From positions 6,605,018-6,669,017 of the forward strand of contig OY754980.1 of the NCBI GenBank assembly GCA_963576475.1: a stretch of 64,000 bases of DNA. The letters are read 5' to 3'. This document shows positions 1-11,609 of the stretch, piece after piece. The notes below the pieces were generated by a model that worked only from the letters and a program-made list of their open reading frames with translations, ran no database searches and was not told where the DNA came from. Within the stretch, counting starts at the first letter, position 1, and each line of letters opens with the position of its first letter. The translations under genes and the position numbers were made by a program. The stretch comes from Molanna angustata (lineage: Eukaryota > Arthropoda > Insecta > Trichoptera > Molannidae).

Positions 1-2137
1 ACAACTGAATTTGACAATTTAAAAAAAATAGACTTCTATTGTCTGATTTGTAAATTATATTCATTTCATTTTTTATGAAAATAATTCTGTAGATATGAAT
101 ATTTGTTTCATTTCTTTTAAATGTCTCCTTTGCACGCGAGTGCTTACATTCTAGTAATAAAGAGAAATATGTATTTTTGTGTGTGTGTATCTTTTTCTTT
201 ATTTTATGGTTGTGTTTTTTGGATATCTATTGTAATATACATACATACCATCACGCCATGTCCCTTGAGGGGTATGTCCCTTGGTATGTCACGCCATGTC
301 CCTTGGGGTATGTCACGCCATGTCCCTTGTAATATAAATAAAATAAAAACAATATTAAAAAAAGTATTGATAATTGTCCTTATAGATATATAAACTATGA
401 AGGTTAAAAAGGTATGGAAAAGATTTAGAATGTATAGTGGGTAGGAATATTCAAATTAAAATTTAATAAATTAATTTATTACCTTGAGAAGTGGCCAGTT
501 AACCCACTCCTGTAGGTTAACGACTAGGTTTAGGTATGAATAGATAAGAATTGAGAGTAGTTTGGTATTGAATTTGAATATTTTAATGAAAATTCATTTG
601 AAGGCTACATATGATTACTATTCGAATAGATTTATTGGAAATACCTGTTTTCGATTAAGTCTTTACCGTGTGGAATTTGTTTTATGGGAGAGGGAGGAGG
701 GTTGCTCCTACGACCGTATGGCGCTGTGGGCTCTGGAATTTTCCACATTAATATGGAATCAATGCTCAATAAGAAAATATTTCATACAACGACTATTTTT
801 TTTGTCATTCTAATATTTTACATTAATATTCTTTCCAATAAGTTGGAAAATTTGCAGCTTACCTTGTCCGACATCGAATTAAAAAAATAAAACAGAATTC
901 ATTTTGTGAACTATTTCACCATTCTGAAAAACACATGATTTATTAGCGCCATATATTTATTGGAAAACAACTTGAGCCCGTCACGTGGATGCGCAGATTG
1001 CAAATTTGTGTCTTTTTGCTTGGTTGGTATATGTGCAAACCGCCCCCCCCCCCCCCCCCCCCCCCCCTCCTCTCCACGGCTAAAAGGATCATGAAGTATG
1101 ATGGAATCTTTACATTTGTTTCTTTGTGTGAACTATCGTATATACTGTGTGTTAGGTGTCAATTTTTTTGTCTATTTTTGTTTCTATATTTTTATCTGTT
1201 TCTGTATTTGTATTTGTTTCTATATTTTTATCTGTTTCTATATTTTTATCTATTTTTGTGTATTGTATCACATAAATGGCTTAAGCCTTATATTATAGTA
1301 AAATAAAATAAAATTAATAATTAGTTTTACCCACAAAAAAGAACCTTGAAAGGTATATAACATAATATTTAAGTAAATTAAAATACTCATTGTTAATATA
1401 TATTAATATGTTGTTTCTGTATATCTTCTTCTTACTTTTCGTAGATCTGTTTCTACCGCTATTCTGTCTCCTGCGATGTGGATTGCCAGCTGTCTCGTCA
1501 TCTCTTTGGAGGGGTTCCTGGTGGCCTTCTTCCAGCTGGTTTGGTTCTCCTGGAGAGCGATACGTGGGAGTCTATTTTTATCCATTATATTAACACGTGA
1601 GCTCCAATATAGCCTCCTGTATATCAATAAAATAAAATGAAGGCTTAAAGTGTAGTTATGTACCTTAATTCTTGAACCATGTGTAAATAATTAAGGTGGT
1701 AGTTATTAGATAGGTAACGTTGTCGCTATCTCCAGTGGATGGCTAACCGTAATCGGACCTCTTATCAGTTCCTCTCATATCTCTCGCTCACTCTCTACCT
1801 TCAACCTTCCACTTCTACCTCTTACTCCGCCTCCATCTCTGGAACGGGTGGTTGTTGCTGTAGTAAGTATATGTATGTGGAGTCACACCTTCCATGCTGA
1901 TACGTGATTGCCAATCTATGCTTACATTTCAAATAATAATAATAATAATACCACACCACATATTACATACCTTCCTACGTGCACACTTGGAGATAAACTT
2001 TCTTGCGATATTGGGAATAACTAGATGGTAACGCTTATAAAATTAGTATTCGACCATATCCCAAAAATGTAATTTATTTTATATATATTTGGGAGTATAA
2101 ACAGTTTTAAATAAAAAATAAACACAAAAATAAGACT
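1..2137. other. Repeat-rich non-coding stretch
   Basis: I see no gene here. At 251-330 the motif CACGCCATGTCCCTTG recurs three times; the same words end the minus-strand LINE copies near 37.1 kb and 56.4 kb, so this is probably a local expansion of a LINE 3' end. A poly(C) run of about 26 bases lies at 1043-1070 and a pyrimidine-rich TTTCTATATTT repeat at 1140-1260; their proline- and phenylalanine-rich reading frames are composition artefacts. A minus-strand frame at 1403-1627 may be LINE debris, but I could not place it. Confidence 0.5.
963..1045 (+). repeat. Dispersed repeat, copy 1 of 3
   Basis: The words GCGCAGA, CAAATTTGTGTCTTTTTGCTT and a following GTGCAAAC reappear in reverse orientation at 11505-11600 and, more diverged, at 3611-3705. 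All three copies share an order of short motifs ending in CTTGA...TTTCGTCG on the opposite strand. I recognise it only as an interspersed non-coding repeat; its class is unknown. In this copy the distal part is replaced by the poly(C) tract. Confidence 0.55.
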
Positions 2138-2317
2138 AAATTAGAGCTCGAGAAATGGGGTTTCAGAGAGGAAGACATTTGCGATTGTGACGCCAAACAG
2201 GGCAACGTGCACATACTGTCATATCCCATGATAGTAGCGACATGCAAACACCAAGACACAGTGATAGCAAACACTAGTGGAATCCGGGTGGCCGAATATT
2301 GGGGGCTACGAATATGA
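2138..2317 (+). pseudogene. LINE pol C-terminal fragment
   Basis: The plus strand reads EKWGF, then CDCDA...GNVH followed 12 residues later by a cysteine, and ends RVAEYWGLRI before a stop at 2315-2317. Tryptophan-glycine followed by CDC...H...C and a terminal RVAEFW-like segment is typical of the zinc-binding C-terminus of insect non-LTR retrotransposon polymerases. No ORF1, endonuclease or reverse transcriptase is present, so this is a 5'-truncated dead copy. The clade assignment is uncertain. Confidence 0.55.
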
Positions 2318-3610
2318 TGGTGTTCCGGACACGGAAAGTAAGTATTACACCAATTCAAAATATTCCATTGATTAATCAATAAGAACTATTGAATTAGATT
2401 CGGAGGAAATTGGGAAAGAGAATAAGGTGAAAAGAATAGGAGTACAAAAGAGTTTTAAGTCGTATGAAGTGGTATTCCATACTTTTTTGATCGATTGTAC
2501 AGTTAATTCAAATTTCAATCTGATTCAAGTTTAAGTCGAACGAGTTTGTTGATTTATAAACGAAAGAGTGCTAAGTCGAGTGCTTATTTGTATTGCATCG
2601 AGGAAGATAAAAGATATTAGATTGTCTACTCTTGTGACTTGTGTGAAAAATGTTAGTCGCCGAAGGTCAGTGCTATTCTATTCTATATTATTTTCACTAT
2701 TTTGAATAATAGTAAATATAATGAACTCTAAATCAAGTTAGTAATACGGAATGTTCAACTCTGAAACCGACCTTGACTTATATTGGATTTTTGCAATAGT
2801 AGTTATACCTTTAATCTTTTATCATCAATTCATTCATAAAATTAATTTTTAAACAAATAAAAATTGTGGTAATGAACTACGGATTGCAATTGATGGATCC
2901 AGCATTCCATCAGCTGGATCCAGCACCTTTTACATCTAGATGTATCCAGCAAAAGGCGCTGGATCCATCGTTGCGGAGCCGCAATTAATTAATTTTACAA
3001 ATAATAGCGTAAAAAAATTGTTTTATAAAAACATTAAGATTCCAAGTTAGATTGTAACAACTCTTACATAGCATCTTCATTTTTTTGTATAAAAGTTATA
3101 ATACGAGTATTTTATAAATATCATTTGTAGATATAGGTACCAATATTGATTAAAAAAGTCACTTTCACGGAGAAATGTTTTGCTTAATGTATTAAAACAT
3201 TAATCAATATAATAATTTTACAATTAATACAGACAATAAATTGAGGAGAGATATTACTTAATCATATTATTTTCAATTGACTAAAATATATTTATAAAAA
3301 CGAATACAACTAAGTTGTTTTATATTTATGAAAATATTTTAGTTTTCATTAAAAATCAAAAATTGCTGGATCCGACGCAGATCCAGCAATTTTAAAGAAA
3401 ATCCTGCTGGATTACAACTCCTCTAATGACCGAAAAGGAAAAGTTAATTATAAAATTCTCAAATGAAAATTCTCGAATATAAAAACAAAATAAGTACATA
3501 ATTTTTTTTAAATGTTAATATGGAATAAAAATAATGTTCAAAAAAAGTGTACATAGGCAGGTTCATTTTATGTTTTCCAAATAACAGTTTCTATTGTTTC
3601 AGATAAATAA
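2318..3610. other. AT-rich DNA with clustered GCTGGATCC motifs
   Basis: No coding signal is visible. Two clusters at about 2895-2970 and 3361-3411 carry GGATCCAGCA in both orientations (for example TGGATCCAGCA, CAGCTGGATCC, TTGCTGGATCC). These short inverted motifs would let the 500-bp stretch between them fold back, which is reminiscent of the ends of a non-autonomous transposon, but I cannot define termini. Confidence 0.4.
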
Positions 3611-3705
3611 CTTGAGCAATTTCGTCGTGGAGTGGAGCGGCTTGCGCATATACGAGTACCTATCTACCAGCCAAGCAAAAAAACACTAATTTACGCACTC
3701 TACGT
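3611..3705 (-). repeat. Dispersed repeat, copy 2 of 3
   Basis: The stretch CTTGAGCAATTTCGTCG followed by a GCAAAAAAACAC and CTAATTTACGC segment is a diverged copy of the element at 11505-11600 and is inverted relative to the one at 963-1045. It is non-coding and fills part of a region that otherwise has no features. Confidence 0.5.
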
Positions 3706-4799
3706 GAAGTGCTCAAGAGCCGTTAGCTATATCTACATTAACATAATCTTCATTTTCAAAGCAACAGCGAGAGAACGTCTCCCTATTTTTTCCACAGCCA
3801 TGGAAAGGCACTTTTTCGCGACTTGGATACTGGACATCTTCATTTCTCATTATGGCTTACCATCTGATCCTGGATGTCATTATTTTCAGTTATGAGTGTT
3901 ACCTTATGTTAATTATTAGAACATTTTTTTCTAAAATTAATCTAAAATATTATTAAATGAGAAGTTCGCCTTAGTTCCTATATACATAAATACGGTATTA
4001 TCAAAATAATCGTTTTTAGATACGGAAACATGCAAGTTTCTCCCTATTATTTTCTGTACACTAATATTCATATTCACTACTGGTAGATAGTTAAGTTACT
4101 GTATGAAAACATGAACGTATGGAAATACCAACAGTGTTGAATTAAGAGGGCCTATAAAGCTAAATCTAAGTCGACTTTGTGACTGAAAACATGATATATC
4201 AAACCACGTTTGAAAGGGTAACTATCGCGTGCTCATTAAGAGTGCTCATGATTCAAAAGATCGAAAACCCAAAAAATGTTGATTTCTTGCATTTTCAGAA
4301 CAAAACTGACTTGAAATAAAAAAAAATCTCGTACATACACTTTGAATACAAATGCTTCGTTTCTGTACGACGCGCGACGTATAGTTATAATAATAATAAT
4401 CAGGACAATTTATAATGCGCCGTTAAATGACAACCGTGGTCACCTCAAGGGCGCTTTCAGTTTGCAAAAAAATAAATTTAAATGTGTCCTATAGCTAACA
4501 CATTGGAAATAGTTAAACATAAAACTTAAAACAGTAGCTGATAAAAATGATATTTTTAAGAGAATTTTTTCAAAATTTAAAAATCGAGCAACGCTTATTC
4601 AGTAAAGAAATTATGAGAATACTTATGGTTTTTTTTTTGAGTAGCAAACTGTTTGACGTATTTGAGAAATTCGATTTTAAAATAGGTAAGTTGTTTGATT
4701 TTATACGGCCTCTTAAGTATAGCAAGAAGATGTGTTGTAGCTGGTTGTTTCTTTCCTACACCCAACTTTCCGACACCCAGCCAACGTACAAATTTATCG

Positions 4800-5155
4800 G
4801 TCGGAGAACGCACAAGAAATGAATATTTGATACGGGATGGGGGGGCTAGGGAAGGGTTGGCATAAAGTTCCCGGCGCTATCGGTACCTGTATTGTTAAAA
4901 CTTTGAGGCTCCTAATGGTAATTTTAAACCGGGGACCGGACTAGAAACTCGAAATTGCTCGCCGGACTCTGCAGATAAGCGAATAAATTAATGTCTATTC
5001 CCTAATACCGACACGACTTGGTCCGAGCTAGGAATGGGACGGAGTGGGTTGGTCCGTCGTTACCGTGACGGGCCGTTTCGCTACACGCGACCACCGTGGT
5101 ATATCGGTCCACAACACCCTGGACTCAAACCACCGTCCCGTGCGTAACTTTGATT
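4800..5155. other. GC-rich block of unknown origin
   Basis: About 350 bp here are clearly richer in G+C than their surroundings, with several CG-containing words such as GTCCGTCGTTACCGTGACGG and ACACGCGACCACCGTGG. I find no long reading frame, no splice-bounded exon and no terminal repeats. It could be a transposon remnant, a decayed exon or regulatory DNA. The flanks 3900-4800 and 5160-5690 show nothing I can support. Confidence 0.4.
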
Positions 5156-5689
5156 CGAATCAAACATGTCAGAATTGGTTTTGAGCCAATGGTTATCAAA
5201 TTAAATTTTAAAAAATGGGTTGCTCTTTAATTTCAGAATTACTTAAGAGAATATGATTAATGTGCAAAAACAGTAGAAATAATAAAATAATTAATTATCT
5301 GTCTTTGAAAATAAATTTATGGTATTCAAGTATGGCTCGTCCGAACAATTGACCATACGCCGCCCTATTCAGCGAACAATGTGGACAATTCACCGTATGG
5401 ATAATTGACTGTGTGGACAATTCACCGTGAGATCCGGTCAATTTTCCGGGCACATTAAGTTTGTGTTAGCTACCCAAAATATTCCAAACAAACTAAATCG
5501 CTGACGAATCATCATTTAATTGTAATTTGTGTATCAAATGTAGTGTATGAGAATCTATTTATGGCGACACGATGCATGAATACATATTGGTTTCAAATAC
5601 ATAAGGTATTTGAATTATATTTAAAGATACCTTAAGGCCCTTGTGTGACCCACCTATGCTTACATATTATGACCCACAAATACGCACAC

Positions 5690-6035
5690 TTATTGTCTTC
5701 TAATATATGAAACACGAACAAACATAGTATATCTCCAAATCTATGATATACAATATTTTTTCGTGGAGAAAAAGTAAAATAAGGAGGTTTTTTTTAATAG
5801 CAAGACTAGTGCTAATAAAAAAAGTAAAAAAAATCAGTAGACAGAATTTTATATTCCCTTTCGATTGAAGTAAAAATCTTCTTCATAGGTCTTGTAGTTT
5901 TTTTTTAGTTACATATTTACTATCAACAATTAAAAAAGGTTTTAACTAAAACGATTTTACAAGAAAATGAGGTATTTAACCAATTCAAATTTCAAAAAAT
6001 TCACGCATTAGAATAAAGATGTAAAATAAACTTTT
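5690..6035 (+). repeat. Dispersed repeat, copy 1 of 2
   Basis: This stretch shares a long collinear series of words with 18350-18625, including TTTCGATTGAAGTAAAAAT, CTTCATAGG, CTTGTAGTTTTTT and TTTTACAAGAAAA. It has no reading frame. The family is unknown; the AT-rich composition and about 300-bp length fit a non-autonomous DNA element. Confidence 0.55.
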
Positions 6036-6039
6036 CTTT

Positions 6040-6995
6040 ATTTCAAAGATGTATGTGTTGAGGGTACTGGGGAAAAGATATTCAAAATTAGCCTAATATA
6101 AACACTTAAGTAAGTAAAATGCAACTGGCTTTCGCGAGTCGCAATGATTACAAATCTAGCCATACATTTAAGTATAATGTTAAACGCTGTGAAAAAATGG
6201 GAACCAAACATCGACTTTTTTAAAAGACGACATATTGAATTATCATCTTTGAATAATTACCGTCTGGTAATCGAAATTCTATATATAATATGTATACTTG
6301 AAGTTCATTATTTAATAACCAATTGGTAACTACTTAGTTAGGTACAACAAAACCGATCAGGGCTAAGGCAAAACCCTACAAGTGTAAAATTCCTGAATGG
6401 AACAAACACAACTTTGTATAATTTCGTCGGGAGAGATGGTTGGCCATCCTGGATATGGAGAGGGGAGAACACCTCGCCCGCACCTCCTCACCCCCACCCC
6501 GAACATCCCCTCCCACTCCTCACGTATCAATAATTAAGACTTCGCCCTCAGGATAAGGTTTCGATTGGAACGGATATTTTGTTGATTGGACTAGAATAAT
6601 AATTTGAGGAAGGTAAATTAGAAACTATAAGTGTGCGAGAGGAGATAGGAAGGTGAGCTTAAGGAGAATGAGAGATAGAGAGAGATAGAGTGTGGCGCCA
6701 CTGAAATGGAAACAAATAACTGGCTTTGAGAGAAAAGGGGTCGTAAATAATTTGGGTAAGATTTTATTTTAAATTTCACTACAATTCATCCATTTCTGAA
6801 GTTGCGAGCACCCACATAATTATAACAGTGTAATTATCCCGCTATTCCAGACTTACGTAATTTTTGCATAATGGGCTCATACAAAATATATACTTTCGTC
6901 ATAGTATTAAGGCTGATTTTTTTTTTGTTAAATGAAACCACAGCAAGTAGCAACGATTATGTAGATGATATAATATTGTTTTTTTATTTTTTAAA
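6040..6995. other. No supported feature
   Basis: The short reading frames here have no recognisable motifs. A C-rich patch at about 6470-6525 and AGAGATAG repeats near 6665-6690 are simple-sequence features only. Confidence 0.5.
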
Positions 6996-6997
6996 TG

Positions 6998-7145
6998 AAT
7001 ATGTCCTTGTTAAACAAATACATATACATCTTCCTACGTTCCTTAAAATAAGCATAAATGCTTGTGCTATAGGTGAACGAAATCGTTCGAGGCAGGATTT
7101 GAACTCGCGACCACTGGTTTACTAACCCAATGCGCATAATCGCAT
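6998..7145 (-). repeat. tRNA-derived SINE, family 1
   Basis: On the minus strand a tRNA-like head with a B box (GAGTTCAAATCC) and an anticodon-loop-like TTAGTAA is followed by GATTTCGTTCACC and a shared tail ending near ACAAGGACATAT. The same head-plus-tail recurs at 48308-48453 and 51618-51783 (minus strand), partially at 28868-28978 (minus) and as a head at 17506-17600 (plus). Shared non-tRNA tail sequence makes this a SINE rather than a tRNA gene. The loop resembles that of tRNA-Thr, which is only suggestive. Confidence 0.75.
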
Positions 7146-7217
7146 AATGAACCCTGAGTTGTAGTGGCTTTGGTACCTGTTTATTTCATATTGCTCCTTG
7201 GGCAACCATCATGCAGG

Positions 7218-7271
7218 TACTATTTTACAAATTTAACAAATTAATGTCTATTTAACAAATTTGTAAAATAG
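7218..7271. repeat. Short inverted repeat
   Basis: ACTATTTTACAAATTT is followed after a 22-bp spacer by its exact reverse complement AAATTTGTAAAATAGT. It abuts the start of the family-2 SINE head at 7272 and could form a hairpin. Its role is unknown. Confidence 0.6.
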
Positions 7272-7860
7272 TCGGCCTCCGTGGCTCAGTTGGTTCGGTA
7301 TCTTACTGCTGATCCGAGGGTCCCGGGTTCGATTCCCGGTGGAGACACAGTATTTAATTGTGTTTTCAATCTGGATCTGTGAGACGATTAATATCGCATT
7401 TCGAATATTTTTATTATTGCATATGCGCAAACATTGGATTTTTTTCCCTATCGGGAGTCAAAGATATTTTTTAACAGATTTTTAATTATCTCAATAGAGA
7501 CGAAGTTGGAATATTTATTGTAGGAGAACCGGGAAATCAAGGCACCTACAGGGCTTACGACCTGTCATCGGCTGGTTTACGTGATCACTTTATGCGCTTG
7601 CGCAACGTTCACCAATTATGCCCTAAAAAGGCATAATTGGTGAACGTTGCGCAAGCGCATAAAGTGATCACGTAAACCAGCCGATGACAGGTCGTAAGCC
7701 CTGTAGGTGCCTTGATTTCCCGGTTCTCCTACAATAAATATTCCAACTTCGTCTCTATTGAGATAAATAAAAATCTGTTAAAATATATCGCATTTCTCCA
7801 TAATGTAGCAACTTGTTATTAAATAATTATTTGACGTAGGTACCTGTTAGTTGTCCGAGA
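7272..7860 (+). repeat. tRNA-derived SINE, family 2, split by an insertion
   Basis: The head carries an A-box-like TGGCTCAGTTGG and a perfect B box GGGTTCGATTCCC, followed by GGTGGAGA and a tail (TGTGTTTTCAATCTG, GACGATTAATATCG). The same B box, tail and distal end (GCAACTTGTTATT, GTAGGTACCT, CTGTTAG) occur uninterrupted at 25310-25490. Here the tail is broken at 7403-7784 by a foldback element, so the SINE pre-dates it. The acceptor-stem halves do not pair well, so it is not a functional tRNA gene. Confidence 0.75.
7403..7784. mobile_element. Near-perfect palindromic foldback element
   Basis: Two arms of about 154 bp (7469-7622 and 7630-7783) are reverse complements with one visible mismatch and a 7-bp spacer (CTAAAAA). 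A 66-bp non-palindromic leader (7403-7468) precedes the left arm and is shared with the second copy at 16.55 kb. The insertion is flanked by the direct repeat ATATCGCATTTC (7391-7402 and 7785-7796), and removing it restores the SINE as seen at 25.4 kb. There is no coding capacity. It is best described as a non-autonomous foldback transposon; the mobilising enzyme is unknown. Confidence 0.8.
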
Positions 7861-8930
7861 AACTACATAAAATAAATATATAAATTTTTTTTTTCAGAAT
7901 ATTTAATTTGTCAAATTATTATTTCATTTTTAAATACAAAATACGAAATATTATTACAAATCAATACAATGTAAATTAAGATTATGCAAAATAAAAACGT
8001 TGGTTGGACATTGTACAAAATTGTGAATAATAAATACAAAAAAGGATCTGTACACATTCGGTACTTTGTATAGAAATGCAGGTACATATTAAACAAATGT
8101 ATACTAACGTTTATAGAAGGAGGTAGACATTGCGAGCGGAACCAGCTAGTCGACAATATGATTTGAGCAATTCCACTTTTACTTGTGTAGTATAATAAGG
8201 CTTATACGACTATTGTAGATTCCATCCATGGAAGAAAAATACATGGAGAGCCCACTACTTGTTATGTATAATTTCTTTATATTTTGTTTTAAATAACATA
8301 CCTACCTACTAAATGACATACATAGATAATACGTGTTTGATCTAATATTCAGATAAACATGCTAATTTTCGAATCTACCGTATGAGGTATATCATTATTT
8401 TAAGTACAAAAACGTAATCCAAACACATCACTGAATTATCTTCTTCTTCTTTTAATAGATCTATGATCTGTTTCTGCAGGTCCTGGGACGAATTATCATT
8501 CAAATATATTTTGAAAGAAACGATGCTTGTTATTGTCATTGACAAACTATAAATCTTTTGCATCATTTTTTTTTTGGAATTAGATTTTTTTCTCGCTTTT
8601 ATGAAACAATTCGTGGTATTTGTATGGGGCTTTTTATTATGACCGTATTTTGATTTTTCTATACTTAATTTATGTGGCTGAAGTTTCGAACGTTCTAACG
8701 GAATGAACTAACGGATCAATAGTCAGGATACAATAGAGATAACCTAAGGAAAAAATATTTATTTATTTAATATATTCTATTTGTAGATTTAATTACTTGT
8801 TTATTTATTTATTTATTAGTTTGTTCAAGTATTTACTTATTTATACATAAATGAACGGTAAAATTAACGGAAAAAAATTGAAAATCATCTGCAAATAAAT
8901 AAAGTAGACAGTAGACCTCGTTAATATAAT
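7861..8930. other. No supported feature
   Basis: AT-rich DNA with short frames and no recognisable domain, tRNA-like box or repeat partner elsewhere in the window. A TTTA-rich patch lies at about 8755-8830. Confidence 0.5.
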
Positions 8931-8931
8931 C

Positions 8932-9031
8932 ACGGCATACCCCACCATGTTGGGTAACCAACGACAGGTTTGCGGATACGCAGAATCTAATGAAATAAAG
9001 CATGACACATGAGTATATCCCCACACACATT
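8932..9031 (+). repeat. Dispersed repeat family 3, copy 1
   Basis: The words GGGTAACCAACGACAGG, TTTGCGGAT, a CACATG(A/G)GT motif and CCCCACACAC are shared with 29625-29850 and 54640-54800. A fourth, partial copy at 22425-22520 shares the distal GGTGAACCTCATTGCTGAACTATG. It is non-coding and short, consistent with a SINE or a LINE 3' tail. Confidence 0.6.
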
Positions 9032-9059
9032 TTTTTTTTATATTTACGTACTTAATTAC

Positions 9060-9275
9060 GACCTACTTTCGTAATTCTGTCCTTCATTCCTTACTTGCGT
9101 CCTTCCATCCTTCCTAACTCTTTCCTAACTTCCATCCTTCCTTCCTTCCTAATTTCCTAACTTCCATCCTTCTTTCCTTCCTTCCTTACATCCTTCCATC
9201 CTTACGTCCTTCCTTCCATCTTTCCTTCCTTTCTTCCATCTTTCCTTCCTTCCTTCCTAACTCTTTCCTAACTAT
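9060..9275. repeat. CCTT-rich microsatellite
   Basis: Irregular tandem CCTT/CTTCC units interspersed with CCTAACT make up roughly 200 bp of pyrimidine-rich sequence on the plus strand. It is a simple-sequence repeat without coding potential. Confidence 0.85.
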
Positions 9276-9279
9276 CTTC

Positions 9280-10583
9280 CTTCAATTTGCATTTTTACTA
9301 TATTGTTGTAATTCGTTTATTATTTCGCTTATTATTTTTATTTCCTTTTTTATATAATTCTGTTTTTTTATCTAATTTCTTTTTTAATTCTGTTTTTTGT
9401 TTGTATTATCATATTTAAATACTGTTATATTTGTAAATTGTTATAAATAAATAAACGGTCCTCCAGTATTTTTACTATTTTTTCGTACTCTTCACTACTA
9501 TGGAATAGTATAACACTATGCCATACTATAAAATTGTGTCTTGTGCTCAGTCAAAAAATTCGATAGACATCGTTTAATTGATTGTAGATCGACATAGGAC
9601 ATTTTTTGACATATCAAAGTTTTTAAAATAAGCACGCTCTGTTCGTTTCTGGTCCCCGTTGGTTTCGTCTCATTCTCCCGAATTTGTCCGTTGATGTATC
9701 CGATAATATCGGTCAACTATAATTACGGAGAAGTTTAATGGCTTTGCGTATAAAAGCCTTCCTTCCATAAACTCCCCTTTTTACTTGGGTCCCTTCGAGC
9801 GCTGCCCACTAGCTGCCACCACCCACATCAGGGTAAACGACAAACCTTATCAGGAGACGATAACATCACAAAAGTAGGTAACGGGTGATGTTAGGAAACT
9901 GCTACGGAGAAAGATCAATATGGTATTAATATATCAACTTATGTTTTCGTAATTATATGTATTTACAAACCAATAGATAAATATGTTTAGGAAAATAAAG
10001 CATTCTTACATATATGTCTTCCTCCTCCTCCTTGCCTTCATTACTGAAGATGGCGGATACTCTCAATCACCCCCCGGCGAATGGTTGGCCCCCATGTAGG
10101 GCGGTCTTGGGCAGCGAGGGTGCCTACCCATTTTTCAATTTGATATACCATCATTATTACTATTTTTTTTTATTTTTTATTTATTTATAAACAGCATAAA
10201 TTGCCTTTTACATACATACATAAAAACACATATTGATGATAAAAATATATAGAATAAGAAAAAAAACAATTAGTTAGAGTACACTTGCAAAAAGAAAAAA
10301 ATTATCTGTAGGTAATAAATTCAAGAATAAATAAAAATAATAGATACCTATTATAAAACATAATCAAGTCGTTTTGAAAAAAATAATTTAGATATTTTGG
10401 GATAGTATTCCTTAACTTTTTCATAATGTTCTGTATAAATTCTTGTAGAAAAAAATGGAATAACCTGATTTTCAACATTTTTAATACACTATAAGACGTA
10501 GAACAACACATATTTTTTAATATATAGAAAAAAAACCTAAAATGAGATTAATTTTCCATTCAGCGCCATTGGGAAATAAAAAT
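9280..10583. other. No supported gene
   Basis: AT-rich DNA. At about 10060-10135 a GC-richer patch (CCCCCGGCGAATGG, GTAGGGCGGTCTTGGG) resembles antisense LINE 3' debris, but it is too short to assign. Confidence 0.4.
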
Positions 10584-10886
10584 ATATTTTGGTATATTTG
10601 CTAAAACTGAAGCATAAATGCAAATGTCACGACATATTTTGGTATATTTGCTAAAACTGAAGCATAAATGCAAATGTCACGACATATTTTGGTATATTTG
10701 CTAAAACTGAAGCATAAATGCAAATGTCACGACATATTTTGGTATATTTGCTAAAACTGAAGCATAAATGCAAATGTCACGACATATTTTGGTATATTTG
10801 CTAAAACTGAAGCATAAATGCAAATGTCACGACATATTTTGGTATATTTGCTAAAACTGAAGCATAAATGCAAATGTCACGACATA
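10584..10886. repeat. 50-bp tandem repeat, six identical units
   Basis: A 50-bp unit beginning ATATTTTGGTATATTTGC and ending GCAAATGTCACGAC recurs at exact 50-bp steps from 10584 to 10883, followed by a few bases of a seventh. The units look identical by eye, unlike the diverged repeats elsewhere in the window, so the array expanded recently. There is no spacer diversity and no neighbouring enzyme gene, so it is a minisatellite. Confidence 0.9.
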
Positions 10887-10889
10887 TAT

Positions 10890-11504
10890 TTCCAGATATT
10901 TTTGTTTTCTTTAATTTAAAAAAAAGTATTGCTCTACGCCTTATAGTTTTTTTTAGAAATATGAGAAAAAAATTTCTACAAAAAAATATACATAACATAA
11001 TTTAAATCAATGACATTTTATATTATAGACACGTTATACCTACGAGAACAAAACGCTCTACAAAAATGGTACAGTTTGACGATTTCTTACAATATCTCAA
11101 AAAAGGAAAGAAGACAGACTACATTTATTGAGAAACATAGTACAATAAAAGACACACACTGCAGACATATTCCCTCTTTTACTCCAGTGCAATCTCATTA
11201 TAATTATCTCTCACATCAAATAATAACTGTGAAAGAGATGAACTTATATTAAGTTATAGCTGTGTAAAAAAGCGAATACAACAACATAATCCCTCTGCAA
11301 TAGCTACAAGCGATGCTGTCTTGACTTGACCACTGTCTCGGTTACTCATAGTATAAATAACTATCGAAATACCCATATAAATATATTAATTATCAGATGA
11401 ATATGCGGCATTAAATGTAATTTTTTGATGTTTTCATCACACAAGATGGCTTTTACAACATTTTGCGTGCAAACTAAAGTGAGGTATATAGAAGACGCCA
11501 AATA
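10890..11504. other. No supported feature
   Basis: AT-rich DNA with short frames only. Nothing here matches another part of the window closely enough to name. Confidence 0.5.
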
Positions 11505-11600
11505 TCTTGAACCATTTCGTCGAGAAGGGGGCAATTTGCACGCAAACCAACGAAGCAAAAAGACACAAATTTGTGCTCTGCGCAACTAGAAGCCTGGTTC
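11505..11600 (-). repeat. Dispersed repeat, copy 3 of 3
   Basis: TTGAACCATTTCGTCG, GGGCAATTTGCACGCAAACC and GCAAAAAGACACAAATTTG match the copies at 963-1045 (inverted) and 3611-3705. The flanking word CAAGATATTTGG occurs on both sides (about 11497-11509 and 11600-11612), which may be a duplicated target or an internal repeat. Confidence 0.55.
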
Positions 11601-11609
11601 AAGATATTT

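Noticed and set aside
989..1306. Frame with a polyproline run followed by repeated FYLFLYL
   Set aside because: Translation of a poly(C) tract and a TTTCTATATTT repeat.
7272..7345. tRNA gene
   Set aside because: B box is perfect but the acceptor stem fails and the flanking tail is shared with another copy at 25.3 kb; SINE head.
10584..10886. CRISPR array
   Set aside because: Identical contiguous units without variable spacers, in a eukaryotic context.
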